Source: Pisolithus tinctorius (Eukaryota; Basidiomycota; Agaricomycetes; Boletales; Pisolithaceae). Taken from it: 64,000 nucleotides of DNA. The position numbers and the translations under genes were made by a program. Location of the stretch: contig JANFAH010000020.1 of assembly GCA_024663395.1 (NCBI GenBank), positions 682,001 through 746,000 on the forward strand, read 5' to 3'. The notes beneath the pieces were generated by a model that was not told the origin of the DNA, did no database searches, and was given only the letters and a program-made list of their open reading frames with translations. This document shows positions 30,190 to 41,606 of this stretch, one piece after another (within the stretch, counting starts at the first letter, position 1; every line of letters begins with the position of its first letter).

Positions 30190-31784
30190 TTAGCATGTGG
30201 ATGATGAAGTAGGAGGTGCTTGCCTACTGATGACAATCCCAATCAAAAGAGATGTGATAGATGGTGTTGTTGATGTGAATGTGGGTCCATGTGACATTTG
30301 TATTGGGTGGGAATAGAGAGCAGTCAAACATGACCTGGGTATGTGCTCTACAATGGCATACAAATATGAGGTGGGGGCCTGTGTTACCCCCATGAGTGAG
30401 GAACCAGCCAAGGACTGTGTAAGGAGATGAGTGGGACATGGCAGTAAATTGAGAGGGTTGAGACTCACCTGGGCATTGTTAATGGCTGGCAAGTGGGAGC
30501 TTGGAGAATCCACATTGGGGATGTTCTCTCTCTTTTTGGGCAGTTGTAGCTGATGAGAGGCTTATGAAGCAGATGTAAGTTTGTGTTGTTTGATGTGGTG
30601 CAAACCAGCACAGGGTTTTATGTGATGTGGTAAATGCACTGTAAATTCTGCATCCATCATAATCTACACACAAGGAGGATGATAATATGTGGTAGCAATG
30701 GTAGTTTTTAGGATGGGCTTCATTGTATCTCATGGGCATGAGACCCCTAACATAAAGAAAGCAGACTCTATGGTGGTTCAGAGGTGGGGATGAAATAGAG
30801 TGTCAGTGTCTGATGCATGTTTGCTTTGAATTGTGATTCCTGTCTTGGATGATTTAAATAGTGAGCCCACTGATTTCTGTGGCATGATCAGAATTCCTGG
30901 TGTCTCTGGTGAAGGAGGCCTTGTGCAGGAGGTGGATTGCCTGAAGCTTGAATTGTGCATGGAATAAGGTCCAGTGACCATTGTTGTCTTTCTGTCAATA
31001 CCAGATAATGTGACACTCCAATGAGAGCAGGCTGTGTTTGCTGAGATCAGTTGGGTCATATTTTTCCATTGCACTTTTGGCCTGTAGAAGTTCTCAGGCA
31101 TTGAATGTGGAGTTGAAGAGTGTGGGCTATGTGTCAAGTGAGTTTGGCAATGGTGGTGCTTAGGAGCTGCATACTTTGCCCCCTTGCTTGGGTGTTTGCC
31201 ATCACATGGCACATATCAATGAGGACTCAATGTCTGTAATAGCTGATGAAACAGTGTAAGGTGGTGAAGTTGAATCTAGCATTAGAAAACATACACAGGG
31301 ATGGAGTACACAAATGGGACATCAATTCTGCAGCATATTGACCGATAGCTTTGGACAGTGGAAGGATGGTGGTAGAGCATTCATGGTCTGGAATCCCATT
31401 TTTCATGAACCAAACATTGGTGACATGCCCTGGAACCCAGACAGTGACAGGTTGGATAGTGAGAGGATCACAAAGTTGTTTACTGTGGTTGTCATAGGGG
31501 TCAGGCTTTCCCCATGTGAGCATGGTTGGTAGAAGGCTAAGAGTGTATGTGTTGGCCTGTGCATTACTGAATGTGGACAGTTTTTGTAGGCAGCTTGGAA
31601 ACAGAGGTGATGACATGGAATGCTGATGATGGATGTGCTTACCTAAGCAGTGGAGGTTGGTAGCTCTTGACACTTTCCTTGTCAATAAGGTTGCTAATGG
31701 CAGTGGACACAATGCTGTTTGAAGAGGGGTTAGGTGGGGGTAGGGTGTTGGTTGGCACGGCAGACATTTTCCCTGAGATGTCAT
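30190..31784 (-). pseudogene. Minus-strand ORF cluster of unknown function
   Basis: Open minus-strand pieces at 30739-30479, 30513-30190, 31212-30778 and 31784-31227 have biased, proline/serine/histidine-rich composition. Short stretches look like real protein (VWVPGHVTNVWFMKNGIPDHEC; TVLGWFLTHGGNTGPHLIFV; YHCYHILSSSLCVDYDGCRIY). They do not form one frame and I do not recognise the family. They probably form one decayed multi-exon gene read from right to left. CG is almost absent. Confidence 0.3.
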
Positions 31785-32762
31785 CCTTGCAGAAGTCTTT
31801 TACTGGGAGTGGGGGGTTTTCAGGAGTCTGTGTGGTAGCTGATGTTGGGGTGTTTTGGTGGGCTTCACCATTATCACTGTTGGAGAGTGTTCCCACAGAT
31901 GCAGAGGAGACACAGGATTGGTTGCCTGGGGTTTGAAGTGGTACTGCCTCCATCACAGCAGGCACATCAGACAGAAGGGGTCCCAGGTAGGTAGGTGCTA
32001 ATGCATGCTGATGCTTTGTGGGTGGTGGCTCTTTAGCAGTGGATGCATTGCATTTGGGTGGCATTGTCTGATTCTTACAGGGCTCACAAATGATATCAAA
32101 GGGCACCTTTTATGTGATTGTGGATGGTACATTTGATTAGGAGTGCAGATGCACAGATCACTGGATTTTCAGATGAAATGTGTGGGTGGTGGCAAAACAC
32201 ACCAGAGCAGATGGCAAATTTAGATTCTATGAATGAATAAGACATTGCAAGCTACTCCCTTGGGCCAAGGATCAAGGTCTATTGGGGTAGAGATCTGGAG
32301 GATGTAGCTAAGTGACATGCAGTCATTGAGAAATGGGGTTCTATAAGGCATGGTTTGAAACATGGTGAGACATGGTTAATGAGGCTTTGGTGCCTGCACA
32401 GTGGCATGGTGGTTAATATGCTTGAGGGACTTCATGGGGTTTGTGCAGCTGAGGGGCAATGTTGGTGGGAGGGCATTGTCAGTCATTGCCTTGAAAGTGT
32501 GGACATGCTTTACTGGTGTTGGAGATCCAGTCTGGCATCCAATGAGCTTGTTATATGCTAATATTGTTGACATGCTTACATGTGTTGAGTGTGCAGTTGG
32601 TGTTTCATTGTCAGAGGCAGGTTGTAGACAGAGCACCTGCTTGCAAGACAGGAACACTTGAAGGTGCTTGAAACCAGCATGACCCTGCCCTATGACCAGA
32701 TCAAACTCTGCATCAACTTCAACAGGATCACCTGATGCAAGCAATATTTCATGAATGGGCAT
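31639..32762 (-). CDS. Hypothetical minus-strand protein(s) downstream of the R1 repeat
   Basis: An ATG at 32762 starts immediately at the edge of R1 copy C and opens 128 codons (MPIHEILLASGDPVEVDAEF) that look like folded protein for the first 50 residues. A second open piece, 32106-31639, is rich in Thr/Pro/Ser with MPPKCNAS and a Cys pair (CEPCKN). They may be exons of one gene with introns between 32376 and 32106. No family is recognised. Confidence 0.3.
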
Positions 32763-33582
32763 TGTGAGTCAAAGTGTGGTTCAGTGGTGGAAACCAACCA
32801 AAACCAACACAAAAGACAATTAGAGTGAGTGGTGGTGTGCCTATGTGGTACCTAGATGGTGGAACCTTTTATTTGGGTGGTTTTTATGAGCTACAACACT
32901 CAAAGATGAGTGCTGAGGGTTGGGGGTGCTCCTGATGAAGTGGGAGCAAGAATGCAAGAGAATGCAATGGAGTAGACTGCTGTCAGCCTACAGAAGGATG
33001 AATGAAGACTTAATTTGATGCTCAGAGGTGCACTGAGCTCAGGGAGGACTTGGAGTGAAGTATATTGATGACAGATGATGATATGTGAAGTAGATGATAG
33101 TTAGACCCTTAATAAAGTCTCAACTATTGAACCTGCTGAATGAATTACTGAGAGATGATAAATTGTGAGCAAGAGGGGCTCTCTGATGTCTTCTTCTTAT
33201 TCAGCTATCTAAGTACAGTGATTTATATACAGTACAGGGGTGTTGCCTATGGAAAACAAGGTGCAAACACTTGGTAAGTGATTGGTAACTGATAAGCAAG
33301 GAATGTAAGTGGTGGGTAATCATCTTAGAAAGCATTGGTGAGCATTGGTAAGGATAAGTAAGCCAAAAAGCGAAGAATCAGTAAGCAAAGTCAAAAGATG
33401 GGTAAGTATTGGCAATAGGTGAGTCAAGGACAGTCAGAATGTCAAAGTATGAGTCAAGTAATGTCAGGAACTTGGAAAGCACACTGGAATTGCATTAGGG
33501 GGAGGCTGTGCATGTCACATCTTGAAGAGATCACTTCCAGGCCAAGGTGGGATGACAGAGAGGCAGCACCAATCTGATGCCA
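32763..33582 (-). repeat. R1 repeat, copy C (820 bp)
   Basis: On the minus strand it begins TGGCATCAGATTGG and ends TTTGACTCACA; it is nearly colinear with 44629-45449 (821 bp). It contains an array of ACTTACCAAT-like words, a TATA region (TATATAAAT), and a block around TTTATTAAGGGTCTAACTATC. TG...CA ends, a promoter-like middle and fixed length suggest an LTR, but I found no flanking duplication. The 3' edge abuts the ATG at 32762. Confidence 0.7.
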
Positions 33583-33719
33583 ATATGCAGTGGCTCACAA
33601 AATTGTCTCAATGTTTGCATGTTCTTCATTAATTGTGGTGTAGCAAGTGAGCTATCATTATTGAGTCAAGGTATTTGTGGATGGATTAAAGCAGCTGGTC
33701 ATGGCTCTCTGATGAGCCA

Positions 33720-34170
33720 TATTACATAATGTTTGGATAGAAACTGATGACAGAATACCCAAATGAAAATGTGAGCTCATTGGGACAATTATGTAACTTT
33801 GTGATATACTGGTGATGTAGTCCTTGGGAACACATATAAAACATGGTGAGATGCTCACCAATGCTTACATAATGTATTACATGGTCTACTGAATGATTTG
33901 TCAACAAACAAAGAATGCCAAACAGTGATTTTGCACCCCTAAGCCTCCTTGCTGTAACACAAGTCAAGAAATCGCCATTCTGGCTCATCAGGGACATTCT
34001 GTCAGGGCAACCTCAGCAAATTCTGGTGTACACTATAGTATAATCAATATAATATGCTATCAGCACCATTGGTCTCTTCAGAAACCTGCTGGATGTCATC
34101 TCCTGCACTGTTTCCCTACCAATTCCCCATGTGTCCTGGAACTAATCAGTACTCTCCAATACTGCAATGG
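33720..34170. mobile_element. FB3, diverged fragment of the foldback family
   Basis: It is alignable with FB2 24,540-24,850: ATGATTTGTCAACAAACAAAGAATG against ATGATTTGTCAGC...AAACATTGG, then ATGCTATCAGCACCATTGGTC against ATGCTCTCAGAACCATCAGTC, AACCTGCTGGATGTCA and GGAACTAATCAGTACT. Only one arm is found; the copy is older than FB1 and FB2. Confidence 0.65.
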
Positions 34171-34403
34171 CATTCATATCACTAGATCACCACTTGCCAT
34201 CCTGTGCCATGCACACTAATCCCACTTATGGCCATGCTCCACTGTAGTCACAGTTGCCACTGGTCATAGGGCTTCCAGCATTCCAGTAATCCTACCAGCA
34301 TTCAGTGGATTGTGGTTGTGCCTTATGCTGCTGTATGTATGACCAGACATACCATGTAGTTATGTCAGGCTGCACTATGTACAGGATGCCAATCTAACCT
34401 AGG
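34171..34403. other. CpG-poor spacer
   Basis: No gene or known repeat seen. Confidence 0.35.
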
Positions 34404-35747
34404 CTATGCCATGTATGTCCCTATCACATGGTGATATTCTATTTGAACCCTCTCCATGTGACACCTAAAGATATAATTGCAGCCAATTCCTCTGTCACAT
34501 ATAATTGTAGCTGATCCTGAATGCCACATGACCACATAAGTACAGCCAATCCCTACATTTTGGTGACAACTCATAGATCGGCTCAACCTCTGCTGGCCTG
34601 TTTCACATGGCCAATTGTCAACCTCTGCTGGCTGTGTCACACAGCCTAACTATGTACATGGGCTCAAAAAAGACAATGTAAAACCTCCCACCAACTTCCA
34701 CTTGAGTTGTCAACATGTCCACATCTGCAGTGAACAGGTACTGAGTACCCAAGATCCAGATGTTATCATTCCCAGACATGTGAACACTCAAACAGTGGGG
34801 GCCAGATGTGGGGCCAAACAAGAAGCCCCAAACTTCATAACATGTGCCATTCACATCCTCTCCAGCAAGTGAGCTCATGACAACCTGTACACAATCTCAG
34901 TAATGTTGGCCATGCATGTGCAAGGAGAGATGGCACAACATATGTGTACATGGATGATTTTCAGACACAGCAAATGTAGTGAAGTGATCATAGGTAGAAG
35001 AGCAATGCAAAATAGGAGATCATGCTCTTGTCCCAGTAGGGGCCCCCCTTGACAGAATCACATGTGCCCACACCAGACAGAATACCCCAAGGCAACAATG
35101 GCAGGAACCCCAGCAATGAGATGCATCCACTGATTGTACACCACATGTGGTCCAGGAGAAATGTGAAGCAATAGCACTCATGAGATAGTGAATATGCACA
35201 GCCCCAGTCTATCTTGCCCCTCATGTACCTGCAAGGGATCTGTATAGAGACATGGTTGTTAGCAGGAATGGAAATCAATGGTTGAAAGAGTTCACACAGC
35301 AGCAGCTCACAGTTCTTATAAATCCATGTACTGCCACCCCATGTAAACTCACCACCTCTAGGGACGAGCACAGTCATCACACACAACATATATTTACATG
35401 CTCAAACTACTTTAGTTAATGGCACCATAGTGAAATTGTCCCTTGGGACACCAAGCAGTGCCTTGTGGATTACTCCTGGGAGTGGGAGGACAGTCAGATC
35501 AGAATGACCCTGTGTGCAAGTGCAGGAGCCTTACCAGGCAAGACTTCTTGTTACCTGGATTGGAGCTCAGCACACACTGACATGCACATTTGAGGGGGTT
35601 GACAGGACCACACTGTGGGGTATGCAGCATGTGCATCTCATGACAAGAGGTTGTAAAAATCAACTTCCTATCACCTTTGATAAAGAAGTTTAACAAGGCG
35701 AAATGCACCCAAGTGACAGCACCACTTAACAGCCAGAGGTAGTCAAC
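34404..35747 (-). pseudogene. 3' half of an unknown gene split by gypsy-2
   Basis: Open minus-strand pieces lie at 35747-35499, 35389-34988 and 34878-34618. The first continues, without a shift, the frame that ends at 41607 on the other side of gypsy-2: ...TPIQPVD joins YLWLLSGAVTWVHFA once the element and one target copy are removed. Downstream pieces contain VPRGGEFTWGGSTWIYKNC and GPTSGPHCLSVHM. Introns probably separate them. I do not recognise the family. Confidence 0.45.
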
Positions 35748-36141
35748 TGTTACGATACGTACTCTTTTCCTCTCTTCTCCTTTCTCTTCATCTTATCTAG
35801 TCTTGTCGTCTTATCTTATCTCTTGGCCTTGGTCTGGACTCCGGCCTGGACCTCGCCTCACCTCTGCCTTGCTTTCTCCTTCTAGTACGTTCCGCTCCAC
35901 TATGATATCATTATGACATCTCCATGATGTCATGGACCTCATGTATGCCTCACCGTTACCTCATGTACTATAGTATAAGTACCGTTGCTCAATCACCCAA
36001 CTAGCTCTAAGCTAGTTCATTTGGGTTTTTGAGTCCTAAATCTGCCTGCTTCCAAGCCGCTTCCCTTTCCTTCTCTTTACTCTTCTTTGTTGGTTCTTGG
36101 TGCGAGCCTACAACAAACCCTGTTGTTTAGGTCTCATCACA
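35748..36141 (+). repeat. gypsy-2 5' LTR (394 bp)
   Basis: TGTTACG...TCATCACA. It contains a TATA-like ACTATAGTATAAGTACC near 35,965 and a pyrimidine-rich tail before the leader. Confidence 0.9.
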
Positions 36142-36448
36142 CTTGAACTAGCTTGTTACTGTTGTACCCTCGCACCCGCCGTCACCATTCCTCGTTTCCT
36201 TCACGAAGGCTCGTGGGTGTACTCGCCAAGTCCCCCAGCCTCAGAACCCGACCCCAACCTCTTCGTCCCATACATCCCTGAGCGACGGTCGCTCACTCCG
36301 CTCTTCGACCACAATCTCTACTCTCTTCCTCCACCCCCCTCTTACCCCTTTTCCATCGAATCTGTCTTTCCTTGCTCGCTCCCTGCTGAACCACAGCAGC
36401 CCCGATACAACCTCCGCCCCTGTCACACCCTAAGACGTCCAGATCGCT

Positions 36449-37507
36449 ATGGAAGGCATCCAGGACCAGCTTACCGAGCTCTGCGACACCCTCGACGCTC
36501 TTCAAGATGAAAACTACAGACTGAGCAATGAGCTAAGGGACGCTCAAGGAACCATCACAGCCATCGAGGGCCAGCATAATCAGTGGAATGCCCTCCCCGC
36601 AGATGTTATCCAAAGAAGGATAGAGGTGATGGCCGACCTGGGGCAGTATGCCGGAGATCGTGCCAAGTTTTCAGAATGGTGGGTGAAGATGAAGGTGTGG
36701 GTCGCGCAGAATAGGACCGCCCTACCGACTGCCCAAGATAAGTGTACTGCAGTGTGGTCCTGCATGACAGGCCCTGTAGCTGGGAGATTCGCTCAGGCCA
36801 AGTTCTCCCTCGCCATCGTCACCAGAGTATGGCCTGATACGGCCGAGATGATCGAGGACATCGACAGATTCTTCGCCCCTCAAACGGATGTAGAGTGGGC
36901 CAAAGCTCAGATGCGCACTATGCGCCAGGGGAACTCTCAGTACGAGGAGTTCTACGCGAAATTCGAGTCCTTGAAGGTCCAGGGACGAGTCACTGACGAA
37001 ACTGCCAGCTTCCTTTTGGAGAACGCCATTCATCCCGCCATAGTTAAGGAGGCCCTAAGGAGGGGATATACCCAGGGCAACTACCTTCAGATGACCGTTG
37101 CCTTCCGGGAAGCTGCCCTTGCTAGGGACCATTTCAAGTTACTCTACAATCATTACCCCGATGAACCCGCCCCCCGCTCCTCTTATAACCGCCCCTCATA
37201 CTCTCCCCGTTTTACTCCTACCAGAACTCAACCCAGTCATGGCGCCCCTATGGAGGTTGGCGCCGCTCGCTTCGCTCCTCGCCCCATCCCCTCCCACATC
37301 AAATGCTTCGACTGCCAGGGGAACCATTACAAGTGTGATTGCCCCCGTGCCAAAGGGAAGGGTCCTGCTAGACCCAACGTACGGGAGGTAACATGGGAAG
37401 CACAAGAGACCGCTCTCCGTCAGATGTCGTTCAAAGAAATGCAGGCCTTCTTCTATGACAAACAGATCAACGAGATGAAGAGCCAGGGAAAAGAGTTCGG
37501 CCAGTAG
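36449..37507 (+). CDS. gypsy-2 Gag (352 aa)
   Basis: ATG at 36449 (MEGIQDQLTEL). A coiled-coil start is followed by a Ty3 retrotransposon gag core (FSEWWVKMKVWVAQN, DIDRFFAPQTDVEWAKAQM, YEEFYAKFESLKVQGRV) and a C-terminal zinc knuckle CFDCQGNHYKCDC. The knuckle has lost one residue relative to CX2CX4HX4C (CX2CX3H), which may impair RNA packaging. The frame is intact to TAG 37507. Beyond it, an overlapping frame (PVEDWVSTGYVYNKFSV) runs to 37650, so the gag-pol junction was once longer. Confidence 0.9.
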   Translation: MEGIQDQLTELCDTLDALQDENYRLSNELRDAQGTITAIEGQHNQWNALPADVIQRRIEVMADLGQYAGDRAKFSEWWVKMKVWVAQNRTALPTAQDKCTAVWSCMTGPVAGRFAQAKFSLAIVTRVWPDTAEMIEDIDRFFAPQTDVEWAKAQMRTMRQGNSQYEEFYAKFESLKVQGRVTDETASFLLENAIHPAIVKEALRRGYTQGNYLQMTVAFREAALARDHFKLLYNHYPDEPAPRSSYNRPSYSPRFTPTRTQPSHGAPMEVGAARFAPRPIPSHIKCFDCQGNHYKCDCPRAKGKGPARPNVREVTWEAQETALRQMSFKEMQAFFYDKQINEMKSQGKEFGQ

Positions 37508-37657
37508 AGGATTGGGTCTCCACTGGCTACGTTTACAATAAGTTTTCTGTCTTAGGCGTTGACGATTTCTCTACCAAGCAGGATATATTTAACTCAGAGA
37601 CTACTGTACCATCTGAAGAGGCGACCCCAGTGGGCGCGGCCGCAGATGTAAAAACTA

Positions 37658-40600
37658 TTGGTGCTTAATTCCTCTTGTGACAAAAATAAAAACATGCCTA
37701 CCCAGAAAACAAAAGAAACCCCGAAAATAAGGACAGCAGATCTGAAGGCTGAGTTGGAGTTGGAAGTGGTGTTGGAAGGACGAGAAAAGAAGTGGAGTGT
37801 AAAAGCACTGGTAGATTCAGGAGCCAACGATACCTTCTTGGACAAGAAGTGGGCAGATGAAAATGACGTCCCTTTGATCAAGCTTGGTCGACCTGTTGCT
37901 GTCCTCAATGTTGATGGAACTCCTAATGTGGCAGGTAACATCACACATGTCGCCTCCCTCGTTATGAACTACCAAGGACACCGAGAGTCTGTCTGGGCTC
38001 AAGTCACCACACTTGGCACGCATCCCCTCATACTTGGCTACACCTGGCTACGAACACACAACCCAGAGGTGTGTTGGGAAACCAAGCAGGTGAAGTTGTC
38101 CCGTTGTCCTCGTGAGTGTCATGATCTGGCTCCAAGGACGAGAGCAGAAAGGATAGCGGAAGAACAGGAAGCACAGGACATGGAGTACCTCTATCCGAAG
38201 CTTCGTTCCACCAGAGTTCAAGCTGGAACCACTGAAGAACTTGTCCCGAAGGAATATCACCAGTATCTAAAGGTGTTCTCGAAGGAAGAATTGGAAAGGA
38301 TGCCACTTCGTAAACCATGGGATCATGCCATCGACCTTAAAGAAACCTTCGCTCCCAAATGCGGTCGTCTTATCCCACTCTCCATAGAGGAACAGAAGGA
38401 GGTGTCGGACTTCCTTGAGGACCAACTACGTAAAGGCTACATCCGCCCCTCGAAGTCACCCCAGACCTCCCCTGTTTTCTTCGTTCCAAAGAAAGATGGA
38501 AAGAAGTGCATGGTACAAGACTACCGGTATCTTAATGAACATACAGTTAAGAATGCATACCCTCTCCCTCTCATTTCTCAGCTCGTCGATAAACTCAAAG
38601 GCTGTAAGCTCTTCACCAAGATGGATCTCCGATGGGGATACAACAATGTTCATGTAAAGGAAGGAGACAAGTGGAAAGCTGCCTTCGTTACCCATAAGGG
38701 GGCTTACGAACCACTGGTCATGTACTTCGGTCTCTGCAACTCGCTGTCTACCTTCCAGAACATGATGAACGACATCTTTGGGGATATGGAGGACGTCCTC
38801 GTGGTTTATATTGATGATCTGATGATCTTCACGAAGACAGAAGATGAAAAGGAGCATGACAGGATTGTCTTGGAGGTGTTAAGAAGGCTAGAGGAAAACG
38901 ACCTGTTTGTCAAGCCAGAGAAATGCTTCTTCAAAACAGAAGCAGGTAGAGTTCTTGGGCATGGTGGTGGGAACTGAAGGGGGTTAGCATGGATGAGAAC
39001 AAGGTAAAAGCCATTACCGAGTGGCCGGTTCCTACGAAGGTCTGCTTGGTGCGAGCCTTCTTAGGCCTAGCGAACTTCTATCGCCGCTTCATCAAGGACT
39101 TTGCACAGATCGCTCGTCCCCTCAACGACCTCACAAGGAAGGATCAACTCTGGACCTGGGGATCTCGAGAACAACAGGCCCTTCGACACCTTGAAACTCG
39201 CCTTCACCACTGCCCCTGTTCTTGCATTCCCAGATCAGGACAGGGAGTTCTGTCTAGAAACCGATGCTCGGACTTTGCCACCGGTGCTGTCCTCTCCGTG
39301 AAATGTGAAGATGACCTCTGGCGACCCGTTGCCTTTTATTCCCACTCTATGTCCCCCCCCTGAACGAAATTATCAGGTCTTTGATAAAGAGATGTTAGCC
39401 ATAATTTGTGCTCTGGAGACATGGCAACATTATCTCGAAGCCACCCCTTACCAGTTTGAAATCTGGACTGATCACGCTAACCTCCAGTATTTCATGAAGG
39501 CACAAAATCTGGACCGCCGCCAGGCATGCTGGGCCCAGTATCTCTCTCGCTTCAACTACAAGCTGGTGTACAAACCCGGGTCTTCGATGGCTAAGGCTGA
39601 TGCCCTTTCTAGGAGGGAGGATCATGAACCAGGGAAAGGGACGGATAACCAGGGAGTCACGTTGATCGACCCCTCTAGAGTGGCAACCACCTTGGTGGTA
39701 GGAGAGGATGCTGATCTCATCCTTGCTCTGAAGTCTGCCTCCTCAGTAACTCTGCAACCAGAAGGCTCTGTCCTTAGGGAAGGGCTGTACGTTTGCCAAG
39801 GAAAGGTCTATGTTCTGCCCGCTGTCAGGGTTCACTGCCTTGAAAAGCACCACGATACCCCGCTTGCAGGACACCCTGGATGGAAGAAAACTCTGGAACT
39901 CGTCTCCCACAACTATGTTTGGCCTGGAATGACTGCCACTGTTAGAGATTACGTCTCAGCCTGTCACCGCTGCCAAATGGCTAAGAGTTCTAGAACTCCT
40001 CCCACAGGAAAACTCCTTCCAAATCCCGTTCCCGAACGCCCCTGGACTGACATCTCGGTTGACTTCATGGAACTACCAGAGGCACAGGGCTTTGACAATG
40101 TCATGGTGGTGGTAGACAGGTTTTTGAAGGAGGTGGTCTTTGCCCCCACTACCAAGGAGGTTTCCTCGCTTCAAACTGCGGAACTCTTTCGGAATCATGT
40201 GTGGACCCAGCACGGACTACCTTCCTCCGTCATCTCCAATCAGGGTCCCCAGTTCGCCAGTGCCTTCACTACTGAGCTTTGCAAAATGCTTGGGGTCAAA
40301 CCCAGGCTCTCCACCGCCTTCCATCCTCAGACAGACGGCCAGACAGAATGTCTTAACCAGGATCTGCAGCAGTATCTCTGCCTTTTTGTCAACGACCAGC
40401 AGGATTCTTGGCCTTCTTGGCTCAAGGTCGCCCAGTTCTCCTATAATAACAAGCAACAGGAGTCTACTGGCAAGAGTCCCTTCTCGGTTACTCGTTCCAA
40501 CACCCCCAGAATGGGCGTGGAACCCTTCCTTTCCAGGGCAGAAGCAGCCACAGATCACGCCGTCGACCTCGCTAAGGTTTTGGAAGACACGAAGAAGGCC

Positions 40601-41199
40601 TTAGACAAAGCTGCAGAACAGATGAAGGTGTCTGCAGACGTGTCTTGCTCTGATGCCCCCCCTACTCAGTTGGTGACATGGTTTGGTTGGAAACCTCCTG
40701 CATCTCCCTCTCTGGTCGCCCTTCCAGAAAACTCACGGAACGATGGATCGGTCCCTATAAGGTTGTCTCACTCAAGCCCAATGTGGTAGAGTTGAAACTT
40801 CTGAAAACCCTCAAAATCCATCCCATCATTAACGTCTCTCAGGTCAAGCCGTACAAGGGACCTTTGGAGGGCCAAACCGTCACTCGTCCAGGACCGGTGG
40901 TAGGGCACGAGGGTGACGAGGAGTTTGAGGTGGACTACGTCGCCGATTCTCGCCTAAAAAGGAACAGGCTTGAGTACCTCGTCCATTGGAAGGGGTATCA
41001 TGATGAGGATCGCACTTGTGAACCTGAGTCCGCCTTGAAGTCTGCCCCTGGTGCTGTCAGGGACTTCCATCGTCGCAACCCTTCTGCCCCTCGAAAACTC
41101 CGGGGCATGGACTCCTCCCTCTTCTCCTCCCTCTTCAGGCCCTTAGAGAACTTCACTGACACCGTCCCTACCTTCAATCGCCTGGAAGTCGATTTCTAA
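37658..41199 (+). pseudogene. gypsy-2 Pol: protease, RT, RNase H, integrase, chromodomain, with frameshifts
   Basis: Segments: 37658-38977 with protease ([12 protein letters not shown]) and RT ([31 protein letters not shown] at about 38,805); 38989-39363 with SMDENKVKAITEWPVP and FLGLANFYRRF; 39305-40789 with RNase H (YQVFDKEMLAI, WTDHANLQYF), the integrase zinc module (H...CHRCQMAK) and core (VDFMELP, VISNQGPQF, QTDGQTECLNQ); and 40678-41199 with the C-terminal domain (ERWIGPYKVVSL) and a chromodomain (EVDYVADSRL...YLVHWKGY). Frame breaks lie near 38,950, 39,185, 39,270, 39,355 (C8 run) and 40,690. Integrase DDE is partly altered (SNQGPQF for SDRGPQF), and the chromodomain TWEPE reads TCEPE. 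Confidence 0.9.
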
Positions 41200-41210
41200 G
41201 GAGGGGATAG

Positions 41211-41601
41211 TGTTACGATACGTACTCTTTTCCTCTCTTCTCCTTTCTCTTCATCTTATCTAGTCTTGTCGTCTTATCTTATCTGTTGGCCTCGGTCTGG
41301 ACTCCAGCCTGGACCTCACCTCACCTCTGCCTTGCTTTCTCCTTCTAGTACGTTCCGCTCCACTATGATATCATTATGACATCACCATGATGTCATGGAC
41401 CTCATGTATGCCTCACCGTTACCTCATGTACTATAGTATAAGTACCATTGCTCATCACCCAACTAGCTCTAAGCTAGTTCATTTGGGTTTTTGAGTCCTA
41501 AATCTGCCTGCTTCTAAGCCGCTTCCCTTCCTTCTCTTTACTCTTCTTTGTTGGTTCTTGGTGCGAGCCTACAACAACCCTGTTGTTTAGGTCTTGTCAC
41601 A
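41211..41601 (+). repeat. gypsy-2 3' LTR (391 bp)
   Basis: It follows the polypurine tract CTAAGGAGGGGATAG (41196-41210). Compared with the 5' LTR it has CpG transitions (CCGG/CCAG, TCGCC/TCACC, CCGTT/CCATT), a few single-base indels, and one site where one LTR reads CA and the other TG. Confidence 0.9.
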
Positions 41602-41606
41602 TCAAC

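Larger units (their letters stand above)
35743..41606 (+). mobile_element. Ty3 chromovirus gypsy-2 with TSD TCAAC
   Basis: Two LTRs (35748-36141 and 41211-41601) begin TGTTACGATACG and end TCACA, and the target duplication TCAAC stands at 35743-35747 and 41602-41606. The interior has gag, protease, RT, RNase H, integrase and chromodomain in the Ty3 order on the plus strand. The LTRs differ at only about a dozen places, so the insertion is fairly young although pol already has several frameshifts. Confidence 0.95.
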
